From Actinomyces wuliandei (GTDB lineage Bacteria > Actinomycetota > Actinomycetes > Actinomycetales > Actinomycetaceae), in contig NZ_CP025227.1 in the NCBI RefSeq assembly GCF_004010955.1, positions 2,480,001-2,544,000 on the forward strand: 64,000 nt of DNA, written 5' to 3'. Positions within the stretch are counted from its first letter, which is position 1; every line of letters begins with the position of its first letter. This document shows positions 43,480-51,525 of the stretch, piece after piece. The translations under genes and the position numbers were made by a program. The notes under the pieces are model-generated. The model was not told the origin of the DNA, did no database searches, and saw nothing but the letters and a program-made list of their open reading frames with translations.

Positions 43480-44223
43480 ATGCGCATCGGAGTCATCGGA
43501 ACCGGACACATCGGCAGGACCCTCGCTCAGCGGTTCAGCGAGCACGGGCACGAGGTCAAAGCGGCCAACTCCCGCGGCCCTGAGACGATTCCCCCCGAGG
43601 TGACCGAGGCAGGAGCACACCCGGTAACCGTCGCTGAGGCGGTTCAAGACGTTGATGTCCTCGTCCTGTCCGTGCCGCTGAGCGCCGTCCCGGCCCTCGC
43701 CCCGGTGGTGTCCAGCCTCCCGGAGTCAGCCACGCTCATTGACACCTCGAACTACTACCCGCAGCGCGACGGACAGGACCTCCTCCCTCCCGGCCAGGTG
43801 GAGAGCGAGTGGGTCGCCTCCCAGCTAGGCCGCCCGGTGGTCAAGGCCTGGAACTGCATCGGCTCAGGCTCCCTGGCTCACAAGAGCCTGCCCTCCGGCT
43901 CCCCCGGCCGCATCGCGCTGCCCGTGGCGGCAGACCGCCCCCAGGACCGCGAGCGTGCTACAGCCCTCATGGAGGACAGCGGCTTCGACGCCTACGACGC
44001 CGGCCCGATCTCGCAGTCGTGGCGCCAGCAGCCAGGCAACCCCTGCTACTGCACCGACCTCACCCTGGGTGAGCTGCCTGCAGCCCTGGAGGCTGCCGAC
44101 GCCGAGCACGCTCCCAGGCGCAGGGACCTCGCCGTTGCCGTGATCCAGGAGAGGATGGGCGACCCCAGGACAAACCCTGACCCAGACTGGGGCACCAGGC
44201 TGTCCCGGGTGCTCTACCAGTAG
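43480..44223 (+). CDS. NADPH-dependent F420 reductase-like NAD(P)-binding protein
   Basis: A 247-residue Rossmann protein; ATG 43480 with AGGAG upstream. The dinucleotide motif is MRIGVIGTGHIGRTLAQRFSEHGHEVKAANSRGPE, where the NSR after strand 2 fits NADP preference. The later blocks VLVLSVPLSAVPALAP, TLIDTSNYYPQRDG, VVKAWNCIGSGSLAHKSLP and IALPVAADRP match the F420-dependent NADP reductase-like family. No F420 biosynthesis gene is visible. A hairpin terminator follows directly. Confidence 0.88.
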   Translation: MRIGVIGTGHIGRTLAQRFSEHGHEVKAANSRGPETIPPEVTEAGAHPVTVAEAVQDVDVLVLSVPLSAVPALAPVVSSLPESATLIDTSNYYPQRDGQDLLPPGQVESEWVASQLGRPVVKAWNCIGSGSLAHKSLPSGSPGRIALPVAADRPQDRERATALMEDSGFDAYDAGPISQSWRQQPGNPCYCTDLTLGELPAALEAADAEHAPRRRDLAVAVIQERMGDPRTNPDPDWGTRLSRVLYQ

Positions 44224-44225
44224 CC

Positions 44226-44259
44226 GTGCGAGGCCCAGCCGCACGCTGGGGCCTCGCAC
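44226..44259. terminator. Hairpin terminator after the reductase gene
   Basis: Arms GTGCGAGGCCCAGC and GCTGGGGCCTCGCAC pair with one bulged base around a CGCAC loop, starting 2 bp after the stop codon at 44223. Confidence 0.75.
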
Positions 44260-44268
44260 TCAGGAAGC

Positions 44269-44508
44269 TCAGACCACGAGCGGCGCCAGGCCGAGCCCTC
44301 CCACAGGACCGAGCTCGTCATCAAGGTCGTCCAGCAGACGGGTCAGGCCCAGGCGGCTGATGGCGTCAGCCTGCACCACCTGGACCACACGTGAGGGGAA
44401 GTCCAGGATCCGCAGCCTGTGAAGGAGCGTGGAGCGGCTCAGACCGGTGTCCCTGCGCAGGTCCAGGTCCAGCTCCCTGCTCGTGGCGTCCTGCCACATG
44501 CCCCCCAT
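44269..44508 (-). CDS. Small hypothetical protein
   Basis: A possible 79-residue protein directly after the membrane-protein gene. It reads MGGMWQDATSRELDLDLRRD, then RSTLLHRLRILDFPSRVVQ, and ends DDLDDELGPVGGLGLAPLVV. The composition is protein-like and the Leu/Arg/Asp pattern suggests helices. I do not recognise the family. It could be a fragment of a larger decayed gene. Confidence 0.35.
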   Translation of the reverse strand: MGGMWQDATSRELDLDLRRDTGLSRSTLLHRLRILDFPSRVVQVVQADAISRLGLTRLLDDLDDELGPVGGLGLAPLVV

Positions 44509-44534
44509 GGTGCCCAGGGGCACGCAGGGAGGCC

Positions 44535-45239
44535 TCAGACGCCTTGTGCAGCAGGAAGGGGGCCGAGCAGCCGGGCCGCGACCACCACGAAGCCGCTGAC
44601 CACGAGCATCTCGCCCCCGTCCTCCACCAGCGTGAGCACATCTGCCAGCACGGTGCGCTCGGGGACCAGTGAGCCCAGCAGACCCACCCCGACCGTGAAC
44701 ACGGCCAGCAGGACGAGCAGTGCCACCAGCACCCGGTAGACCCACCGTGTCGACGAGGAGGCGCGGGTATAGCCCACCCACAGGAGAGCACCCACCGCGA
44801 GGGCACCCAGAAGAAGGGTGCACACCGCTCCAGCATCCTGCACCCAGTCGCCTGCCTGGGGAAGAAGCGTGCGGTGGACGTAGGATCCGGCACTCTCGTG
44901 GCCCTGAAACAGGTCGTCAAGGAGGAGCACGGCGAGGACGGGGAGCCACAGCACCAGTGACCACCTTTTCCGCGTGGCTGCCGCACCACACAGGAGCAGG
45001 GCGGCCATCGTGTACTTCAGCGCCTGGAAGATCTCGGCGTACCCCCGGTCGACGTCGATGTAGAGCATCCTGTTGCCTGGAAGCCACAGCAGCGCCGCAA
45101 GGTGCAGGAGCATGAACCCGAGGTCGAAGCAGACCAGCACACAGCCCAGGACCGCTACCGGGCGGTTTCCGCGAAACAGCCAGCACACAAGCGTGCCCGC
45201 CCTGCGGACACCCTCGACACCACGTAGGGACATGCTCAT
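44535..45239 (-). CDS. Hypothetical membrane protein
   Basis: A 234-residue protein with about six hydrophobic helices: PVAVLGCVLVCFDLGFMLLHLAALL, YTMAALLLCGAAA, SLVLWLPVLAVLLLDDLF, GAVCTLLLGALAVGALLWV, VYRVLVALLVLLAVFTVGVGLLG and GEMLVVSGFVVVAARLLG. Acidic residues lie inside or beside helices (LLLDDLFQGHE, LTLVEDGGEM), a pattern seen in small polytopic proteins of unknown function. No family name is given. Confidence 0.7.
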   Translation of the reverse strand: MSMSLRGVEGVRRAGTLVCWLFRGNRPVAVLGCVLVCFDLGFMLLHLAALLWLPGNRMLYIDVDRGYAEIFQALKYTMAALLLCGAAATRKRWSLVLWLPVLAVLLLDDLFQGHESAGSYVHRTLLPQAGDWVQDAGAVCTLLLGALAVGALLWVGYTRASSSTRWVYRVLVALLVLLAVFTVGVGLLGSLVPERTVLADVLTLVEDGGEMLVVSGFVVVAARLLGPLPAAQGV

Positions 45240-45489
45240 CCTTCCCTAGCCTCTTCCCGTCTCACGCTGAGCGGCAAGGACACGAGCAACCCTATCCCGA
45301 TACGCACAGCGGCGCGTCACCCCGATGGAGCCGCAGGCCCGGGCAGGACTGCCGGGCAGCCCTCCCCGGGGCGCCGTCTCACCCGCGAGCCCTCGCGGTG
45401 GCCGACAGCGCCCGGCACCCGGTGACACCGGAGTGCCGGCTGAGCACGAGCCCCGGCGGTGGCCGACGGTGCGCCCCGTAGGCGTGGTG

Positions 45490-46080
45490 TCAGTGGATGG
45501 AGGCGTCCGCCTCGGTGGTGCGCCAGGAGTGGAAGGGGATGGTCAGCCCGGCCCTGCTGGGGGCGCACAGGAAGGGGCCCGCCTGGGCGGCAGCGTCCTC
45601 AGGGAAGGGCAGGAGGCGGACAAGGCGCAGGGCGGCCGAGCCGTCTGGCCCCACCAGACCACCGCGTACCGTGAGGGCGCCGCCCGCACGGCTGACGCGG
45701 ACCCGCACACGCCGCCCTTGCCAGTCGGGGACCGCGCCGACGGACCAGTCAGAGCCGCCCGCCGTGACCACGGCACCCAGCTGACACACGCCGTCGGAGA
45801 ACTCGATCCCGGCCTTGACCCAGTTCTCAGCGTCGACACGAACCATGACTCCGGCCTGGTCGAAGGTCTCGGTGAAGTCGGCGGTCAGCTCCACCTCGAC
45901 CGCGCGCCCCTGCTCGAAGGGGATCAGGAGCGCGTGGGCGGTGTCGACGACGAAGCCGTAGCCGGTACGGCACCAGGCGTCAGATCCCTCGACAGCGGTG
46001 ACGAGGAGGTCCTCACCCCTCTCCTGAGCAGCGGCAGGTGGGTTGAGCCAGTGTCCCTCGGACCAGGGGATGAGTGCCAT
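45490..46080 (-). CDS. DUF1349 family protein (concanavalin-like fold)
   Basis: A 196-residue protein from ATG 46080 (MALIPWSEGHWLNPP). Family blocks are DLLVTAVEGSDAWCRTGYGFVVD, VEVELTADFTETFDQAGVMVRVDAENWVKAGIEFSDGV, and SDWSVGAVP. The fold is a beta-sandwich of unknown function, sometimes linked to carbohydrate binding. It is 99 bp downstream of the alcohol dehydrogenase on the same strand. Confidence 0.88.
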   Translation of the reverse strand: MALIPWSEGHWLNPPAAAQERGEDLLVTAVEGSDAWCRTGYGFVVDTAHALLIPFEQGRAVEVELTADFTETFDQAGVMVRVDAENWVKAGIEFSDGVCQLGAVVTAGGSDWSVGAVPDWQGRRVRVRVSRAGGALTVRGGLVGPDGSAALRLVRLLPFPEDAAAQAGPFLCAPSRAGLTIPFHSWRTTEADASIH

Positions 46081-46179
46081 GGCGGGCACTCTACTCCCGG
46101 TGGACCCGCCCCGCCTCAGGCACGTCCCCAGGCGCTGCGCCCCGGGCCGACAGGCCACATGCGTGTCCGCGACAGCATC

Positions 46180-47235
46180 CTAGAGCACGGTGACAGGCTT
46201 GATGAGGTCGCTGGGCTTGGTACGCATGAGCTCGACCCCCTGCTCAACGGCCTCCAGCCCCTCAAAGCGGTGGGTGATCATCTTCTCGGGGTGGATGCGC
46301 CCAGCGAGCACCAGATCGGCCATCCGCTCCATGCGGCGTCGGCCCCCGGGGGTCAGCCCCCCGACGAGCTGCTTGTGCCCCATGCCTACCAGGCTCGACT
46401 CGCGGCTGATAGTAATGAAGTCACCCTCACCCAGGTAGTTGACGTTGCCCACCTTGCCGCCGGGCTTGAGCACGTCGAAGGCCTGCTGGAAGGTTCCCAG
46501 GTCCCCGCCCGCCACGATGACCCGGTCGACGCCCTCGCCGTGGGTGGCCTCCAGCACCTGCTCGACGACGTCGGCCTCACGGTAGTTGACGATGTCCGTG
46601 GCCCCAAACTCTGTGGCGACCTCGATGCACCTGGGCCGGGATCCCACGGCGAAGAGCCGCCCCGCCCCCAGGATCACCGCGCCCGCGACAGACATGAGCC
46701 CCACCGGGCCGATACCGATGACCACGACCGAGTCCCCGGGACTGATCTGGGCGAGCTCAGCTCCATGCAGGCCCGTGGTTGCCATGTCCGACAACATCAC
46801 GGCCGCCTCCGGGCTGATGCCATCGGGCAGCCGTGCCAGGTTGGCGTCGGCGTCGTTGACGTGGATGTACTCGGCGAACACCCCGTCCTTGGTGTTGGAG
46901 AACTTCCACCCGCCCAGGGCGGTACCGGAGTGCATGGGGAAGCCGTCCTGGGCCGCCGTCGAGGACCAGTCGGGGGTAATGGCGGGGATGATCACCCGGT
47001 CCCCGACCTTGACGTCCCTGACCTCGGCCCCTACCTCGACGACCTCACCGACGGCCTCGTGCCCCAGGACCATGTCGTGACGCTCACCGACACCACCCTC
47101 GTAGACCGTGTGGATGTCTGAGGAGCAGGGGGCCAGGGCGACCGGCCTGCAGATGGCGTCACGTGGTCCTGGGACGGGGTCCTCCTTCTCGATCCAGCCG
47201 GTCTCTCCGATCCTGAGCATCGCGTAACCCCTCAC
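46180..47235 (-). CDS. NADP-dependent secondary-alcohol dehydrogenase (zinc MDR family)
   Basis: A 351-residue enzyme closely matching the Thermoanaerobacter/Clostridium secondary ADH pattern in length and order: MRGYAMLRIGETGWIEKEDP, VALAPCSSDIHTVYEGG with zinc ligand C37, LGHEAVGEVVEVG with H59, VIIPAITPDW, LSDMATTGLHGAELAQI with the third ligand Asp, and VVIGIGPVGLMSVAGAVILGAGRLFAVGSRPRCIE, whose SR after the strand fits NADP. It interconverts ketones and secondary alcohols. DUF1349 follows on the same strand. Confidence 0.94.
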   Translation of the reverse strand: MRGYAMLRIGETGWIEKEDPVPGPRDAICRPVALAPCSSDIHTVYEGGVGERHDMVLGHEAVGEVVEVGAEVRDVKVGDRVIIPAITPDWSSTAAQDGFPMHSGTALGGWKFSNTKDGVFAEYIHVNDADANLARLPDGISPEAAVMLSDMATTGLHGAELAQISPGDSVVVIGIGPVGLMSVAGAVILGAGRLFAVGSRPRCIEVATEFGATDIVNYREADVVEQVLEATHGEGVDRVIVAGGDLGTFQQAFDVLKPGGKVGNVNYLGEGDFITISRESSLVGMGHKQLVGGLTPGGRRRMERMADLVLAGRIHPEKMITHRFEGLEAVEQGVELMRTKPSDLIKPVTVL

Positions 47236-47267
47236 GGGCGTCTCCCTTCCTCAACATCATGCTCCTG

Positions 47268-47283
47268 TTCGCCGGACGGCGAA
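47268..47283. promoter_or_regulatory. Inverted repeat upstream of the alcohol dehydrogenase
   Basis: A 16-bp imperfect palindrome with arms TTCGCCG and CGGCGAA lies 33 bp before the dehydrogenase start. It may be an operator. The regulator is unknown. Confidence 0.35.
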
Positions 47284-47391
47284 TGGGAAACCTTAATGTT
47301 GGTGGAAGCTGAAAAGCTAGGACCTTCTCCTCACCTGCGGCATCCCGACCTGGTGCGCCCCGACAGGCAGGACGTGTCACTGCGGAGGCAC

Positions 47392-47422
47392 TGACGACAC
47401 CTTAAGGGCTAAAGTGTCGTCA
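47392..47422. promoter_or_regulatory. Operator-like inverted repeat upstream of fic
   Basis: Perfect 9-bp arms TGACGACAC (47392-47400) and GTGTCGTCA (47414-47422), 13 bp apart, end 38 bp before the Fic start. A third related half-site CGACACCTT follows near 47436. The Fic protein has a C-terminal winged-helix, so self-regulation through this site is plausible. Confidence 0.5.
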
Positions 47423-47460
47423 ACGCCTGCGAACCGACACCTTGCCAAGGAACACGACTC

Positions 47461-48858
47461 ATGGGGTACCACGTCACCCGCTTCTGGGAGAGCACCTACG
47501 AGAGCGGGCTGCGTCCCAGGGACCGGCGCTCAGGAGCCTACCTGGCCTACGTCCCCGCCCCTCTGGCAGGTAGCAGCCTCGCGCTGAGTCACGAGACCGC
47601 AGAGCTAGCAGCCCGGGCGGAGACCCGCGTACGCAGCCTCGCCACCTCGCAGGACCTCGCAGCAGTAGGCCGGTTCCTGCTGCGCAGCGAGGCCATCGCC
47701 TCCTCCCAGATCGAGGGGATCGCACCCTCAGCCCACAAGATCGCCCTGGCGGAGCTGGGGCAGCAGGAGGAGGTCAGGGGACTGAGCCGACAGGCCCGCA
47801 CCGTCGCCCACAACGTCACGCTCGTACGGGAGGCCGTCGAGAACCTCATGGCCCCCCAGCCGGTGACCCCGGACCACCTGCTGGACCTCCACCGGAGCCT
47901 GCTCCCCGACTCCCCGCAGCACCATGGTCTTCGCACTGTCCAGAACTGGGTAGGGGGCTCCTCCTACCATCCGCTGGACGCCGACTTCGTCCCCCCTCCG
48001 CCGGACCTTGTGCCGACGCTCGTCGAGGACCTGCTCACCTATCTCAACGAGGCCGCTCACGCCCCGCTCGTCCAGGCAGCGCTCGTCCACGCGCAGTTCG
48101 AGACAATCCACCCCTTCACCGACGGCAACGGCCGGGTCGGCCGTGCCCTCATCCACACGGTCCTGGCACGCAGAAGCCTGCTGGCAGGAACCGTCCTGCC
48201 GACGAGTCTGGTCATGTCGACGCTCAGCGAGAAGTACGTCGAGGCGCTCTCCCTGTTCCGCGAGAGCACAGAGCCCCCCCTGGGCGAGACCCCGGCGTCA
48301 GCCAAGGACGTAGTCGGCTCCACGCAGCTGACGGGGGGACACCACGAACCCAGGTCGCCCCAGACCCCGGCTCCCGGCACCACCCACGCACAGGGTGGGC
48401 CTGGCAGCGGGAGCGAGGCGTGGATCCTCTTCTTTCTTCGCGCTGTCATCCTCGCCTGCGACCAGGCGGAGCAGATCTCTGCGGAGCTGGCCGACATCCG
48501 CTGCGGGTGGGAGGAGAGCCTACGGGAGTGGGCAGCCCGGGAGAACGCAGGCCGCGCCCTACGTGCGGGCTCGGCCGCCTTGCGGATTCTGGAGGGCCTG
48601 CCGGGCACCCCCGTGCTCACGGTCGCGACGGTGTCACGCCTCTACGGCGTCTCGCGCACAGCCGCGTCCCGGGGCCTGGAGACCCTGCAGGCTGCTGGCA
48701 TCCTGAGGACAGAGTCCATCGGCTCGGGCAGGCGCGCCTACACGGCACCGGCGGTCCTGGACGCCATCACCTGGGCTGAGCGCCGCCTGGCCAGCACCCA
48801 GTTCGACACCCGGGTCCGCACGCCAGGCCGTGCAGTCCCTGCCCGCCCGCAGCGCTAG
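47461..48858 (+). CDS. Fic-family protein with N-terminal inhibitory motif and C-terminal HTH
   Basis: A 465-residue protein. The inhibitory motif [ST]xxxE[GN] is present as SSQIEG (S81-G86), marking a class II Fic. The catalytic loop is HPFTDGNGRVGR (H217 onward). A low-complexity linker (about 280-320) precedes a helical region and a winged-helix domain, TVATVSRLYGVSRTAASRGLETLQAAGILRTE. Fic proteins transfer AMP, other nucleotides or phosphates to protein hydroxyls. This is the common bacterial Fic plus HTH architecture. There is no separate antitoxin gene because the inhibitory helix is in cis. Confidence 0.95.
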   Translation: MGYHVTRFWESTYESGLRPRDRRSGAYLAYVPAPLAGSSLALSHETAELAARAETRVRSLATSQDLAAVGRFLLRSEAIASSQIEGIAPSAHKIALAELGQQEEVRGLSRQARTVAHNVTLVREAVENLMAPQPVTPDHLLDLHRSLLPDSPQHHGLRTVQNWVGGSSYHPLDADFVPPPPDLVPTLVEDLLTYLNEAAHAPLVQAALVHAQFETIHPFTDGNGRVGRALIHTVLARRSLLAGTVLPTSLVMSTLSEKYVEALSLFRESTEPPLGETPASAKDVVGSTQLTGGHHEPRSPQTPAPGTTHAQGGPGSGSEAWILFFLRAVILACDQAEQISAELADIRCGWEESLREWAARENAGRALRAGSAALRILEGLPGTPVLTVATVSRLYGVSRTAASRGLETLQAAGILRTESIGSGRRAYTAPAVLDAITWAERRLASTQFDTRVRTPGRAVPARPQR

Positions 48859-48941
48859 GTCCTGCCTGGACTACGAGGTCCTGGGCTACTCTGCGCACCG
48901 CAGCCAGGCAGGTCCGACAGGTGGCTCCGACCGGGCGACCC

Positions 48942-49913
48942 TCACAGGTAGTGGGCGCGCAGGTCCTCCGGGGTTCTCGCGGACAGGTCAGCCAGCGTCA
49001 CATCGAAGACAGTACGCGCACCGGCCTCCCCGCGCGCTGCCATCCTCGCAGCCGCGCGCCCCATGGCGGCGACCACGGAGCCGGTGAACTCCGGGTTTGA
49101 GCCCAGCTGGAGGTCGAAGCCCACGCTCGTTGCAGCCCCCTCAGAGGTGGTACCGCGACGCACGACGGTGCCGCCGTGGGGGATACCGCTGTGCTCGGCA
49201 GCCATCTCCTCGGCGGTGACAAAGGTGACGGTGGTGTCGTAGTCGGCGAAGTAGTTGGGCATCTCCACGATCTCCCGCTCGACACGAGCGAGGTCGGCGC
49301 CCTCCTCGGCCACGACGTAGCAGTCGCGCCGGTGCATGGAGCGGGTTGTCAACTCTACCTCCTCGCCCGCCCTGACCGCGGCGAGGGTCTCCTCCACTGG
49401 CAGCGTGTACTGCCGGGCGTCGAGGACCCCGTCGACACGGCGCAGGGCGTCAGAGTGCCCCTGGGAGACGCCGGGACCCCAGAAGGTCGTCGTCGCGCCC
49501 TCGGGCAGGACCGCCTCCCCCAGGACACGCAGCATGGAGAACAGGCCGGGGTCCCAGCCGGTGGAGATGAGTGCCAGGTTGCCTGCCTGCCTGGCGGCGG
49601 CGTCCACGGAGGCGAAGTACTCAGGGATACGGGCGTGGGTGTCGAAGGAGTCCACCGTGGTGAAGAAGGCTGCTGTCGCTGGCCCTTGCTGGTCCAGGTC
49701 GGTGGCGGACCCTCCGCAGTTGAGGCAGACGTCGACCTTGTCCGCCCAGCGGGGCATGTCGTCGACGTGGGCCACCGGGGCGCCCTGGGTGGTGAGCGAG
49801 TCCGGGTCGCGCCGGGTGAAGACGACGGCCAGCTCCATGTCGTCGTTGCGGGAGACCGCCTGCTCAGCACCCCGCCCGAGGTTGCCGTACCCGTTGACCG
49901 CGACCCTGATCAT
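48942..49913 (-). CDS. ddh: meso-Diaminopimelate dehydrogenase
   Basis: A 323-residue enzyme from ATG 49913 (MIRVAVNGYGNLGRGAEQAV, the NADPH-binding G-x-G-x-x-G). Typical blocks are VVFTRRDPDSL, DVCLNCGGSATDL, TVDSFDTHARIPEY, LISTGWDPGLFSMLRVLGEAVLP, FWGPGVSQGHSDALRRVDGV and HGGTVVRRG. It makes meso-DAP from tetrahydrodipicolinate in one step, the dehydrogenase branch of lysine synthesis known from Corynebacterium. It stands alone without other lysine genes. Confidence 0.95.
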   Translation of the reverse strand: MIRVAVNGYGNLGRGAEQAVSRNDDMELAVVFTRRDPDSLTTQGAPVAHVDDMPRWADKVDVCLNCGGSATDLDQQGPATAAFFTTVDSFDTHARIPEYFASVDAAARQAGNLALISTGWDPGLFSMLRVLGEAVLPEGATTTFWGPGVSQGHSDALRRVDGVLDARQYTLPVEETLAAVRAGEEVELTTRSMHRRDCYVVAEEGADLARVEREIVEMPNYFADYDTTVTFVTAEEMAAEHSGIPHGGTVVRRGTTSEGAATSVGFDLQLGSNPEFTGSVVAAMGRAAARMAARGEAGARTVFDVTLADLSARTPEDLRAHYL

Positions 49914-50685
49914 GCGTCCTCCTGGTGTGATCTGGAGATGTGCTGCGCTCCTGCGCCCTAACCGCCCTGCAGCCGCTCTAGCCACTCCGCGAGCCCTGGA
50001 GACGTGCGTCGTGGCAACTGGAGGCGTGCGTCCTGGCGACCCGGCGATCCTAAGGACGCGCGGTTGCCATCGTGTGACAGCCCCGCCGCACCCCGTCAGC
50101 CTCCGGACTCACAGCACCTGGGATCCTGCGGAGGTCACGCGGGTGGTGGCTGGCCAAAGCCCTGCCCCGCGCACCTGTCGCGGGCTCGTCGGACCCGCAG
50201 AGGGCACCCGGGCGGCGGCAGCCTGGCCCACGCAGCTGGTGCGGAGCCTCACATACCCGGCTGTGGAAGCGTCCGCAGGCTGACAGGAGCCGGTCGCGGG
50301 CACGGTTGCACGCTCACCCTTTCAGGTGGCGAGCGCAAACCGCGTCATTCCGCAGATTTCGGCTAGGCATGTGACCTGAGGTCGAGGCTCCCATGTGCAT
50401 CAGGGTGCTCGATGCACATGGGAGCCATCGAGGCGTCCCCGGCCCGCATGGTGAAACGGCGCCATCCCAACGATTCGCATAAACCTGGAGGAAGATGGGC
50501 GTGCAACCAGTGCCGTGCTGTCGGCAGCCGCGGCCTCCCGGCCCGTCCGCACCAGCCATACCAGCCCTCCATCCTCTGCGCGACCGAGGCCAGCCGCACC
50601 CTGCCACCAGGGTCCGCCCACCTGACGGGGCGAGCCCTACGGCTGGCAGGGATCACTTCCAGCACATGTAGTACCGCCGTAGCAC
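49914..50685. other. 772-bp region without a recognisable gene
   Basis: Short open frames here have no protein-like composition. It contains the 16-bp-stem hairpin at 50386-50426. Near the right end, partial direct repeats AGCACATG (about 50661 and 50681) lie just before the antitoxin gene and may be its operator. Confidence 0.5.
50386..50426. other. Long perfect hairpin in intergenic DNA
   Basis: Arms GGCTCCCATGTGCATC (50386-50401) and GATGCACATGGGAGCC (50411-50426) pair perfectly over 16 bp with a 9-nt loop. It is far from any stop codon on either side (473 bp after the ddh start, about 260 bp before the antitoxin), so it is not an ordinary terminator. Confidence 0.6.
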
Positions 50686-50973
50686 ATGAGGGTCGTGCGG
50701 ACCATCAGCAAGCGTGACCTCAACCAGCACACCGCCGCCGCGCTCGACCGCGTGGACGACGCCCATGACGTCATCGTGACCGAGCGCGGCAGGGCGCGCT
50801 GGCGGATCAGCACAGCACAGAACCCCACCGCACCCCTGACGCGCCTGGAGCGGGAAGGGCGCTACACCCCTCCAGCACCGGACCCTGCGCCGTGGCCAGC
50901 ACACCCTGGGGGACCGGGGTACACGGAGGAGGAGGCAGACGCCCTGCTCCATGAGCTGTGCGGTGACCACTAA
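50686..50973 (+). CDS. Phd/YefM-type antitoxin
   Basis: A 95-residue antitoxin. MRVVRTISKRDLNQHTAAALDRVDDAHDVIVTERGRARWRI is the Phd N-terminal DNA-binding fold. The C-terminal acidic part (GGPGYTEEEADALLHELCGDH) would bind a toxin. The toxin gene begins directly after the stop codon (TAAGTG) but is frameshifted. Confidence 0.88.
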   Translation: MRVVRTISKRDLNQHTAAALDRVDDAHDVIVTERGRARWRISTAQNPTAPLTRLEREGRYTPPAPDPAPWPAHPGGPGYTEEEADALLHELCGDH

Positions 50974-51377
50974 GTGCCTGCCAGCCTCATCTACCTCGAC
51001 TCCTCGGTGGCACTGCGCACGGTCCTGGACGTACCCGGACACGTGATCGGCTGCAGACGTGGATGGACACCTGCGGGGCGGTCTTCCTCGCCTCCCGGCT
51101 GCTGCGCACGGAGGTCATCCGCATCCTGAGACGCGACGGCAGGCCGCTCAACGACGCCACACCGCTCCTCGACCGCGTCGGCCTGCCTGAGATCACCCGG
51201 GAGACCCACGCCGTCGCCGACTCCATTGAGCGGCACGCCAAGACGCTCGACGCCCTGCACCTGGCGACTGCACTCCTGGTCGGAGAGGAGGTCACGGTGG
51301 CCACGCACGACTCGACGATGACGTCCGTCGCCGACCACCTGGGCCTGGCTGTCACCGACCCTGTCGAGCAGCGGTGA
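50974..51377 (+). pseudogene. PIN-domain toxin, frameshifted
   Basis: GTG 50974 starts VPASLIYLDSSVALRTVLDVPGH, the PIN N-terminus with its first Asp. Near 51042-51045 the frame changes. The rest reads DRLQTWMDTCGAVFLASRLL, RTEVIRILRRDG, KTLDALHLATALLV and VATHDSTMTSVADHLGL, with the remaining acidic residues (Glu, Asp, Asp). A net shift of one base separates the parts, so no full toxin is made. The Phd antitoxin before it is intact. Confidence 0.85.
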
Positions 51378-51525
51378 CACGCTCGCGGCCTGCCTGACGG
51401 GGTTCGTGCTGGTGCGGCACACCGGACAGGCCCGGTGCGGCGGGAGGCAGACCGGGGATACTGTCTGCACCGTCGCCGCCCCGGCACGCCCCGTGCTCAC
51501 GACCAGCCCCTTGAGAGGCCCCCCC

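Noticed and set aside
45325..47121. 598-residue open frame on the + strand
   Set aside because: It is antisense to the DUF1349 and alcohol dehydrogenase genes, whose protein matches are clear. Its composition is that of a GC-rich shadow frame.
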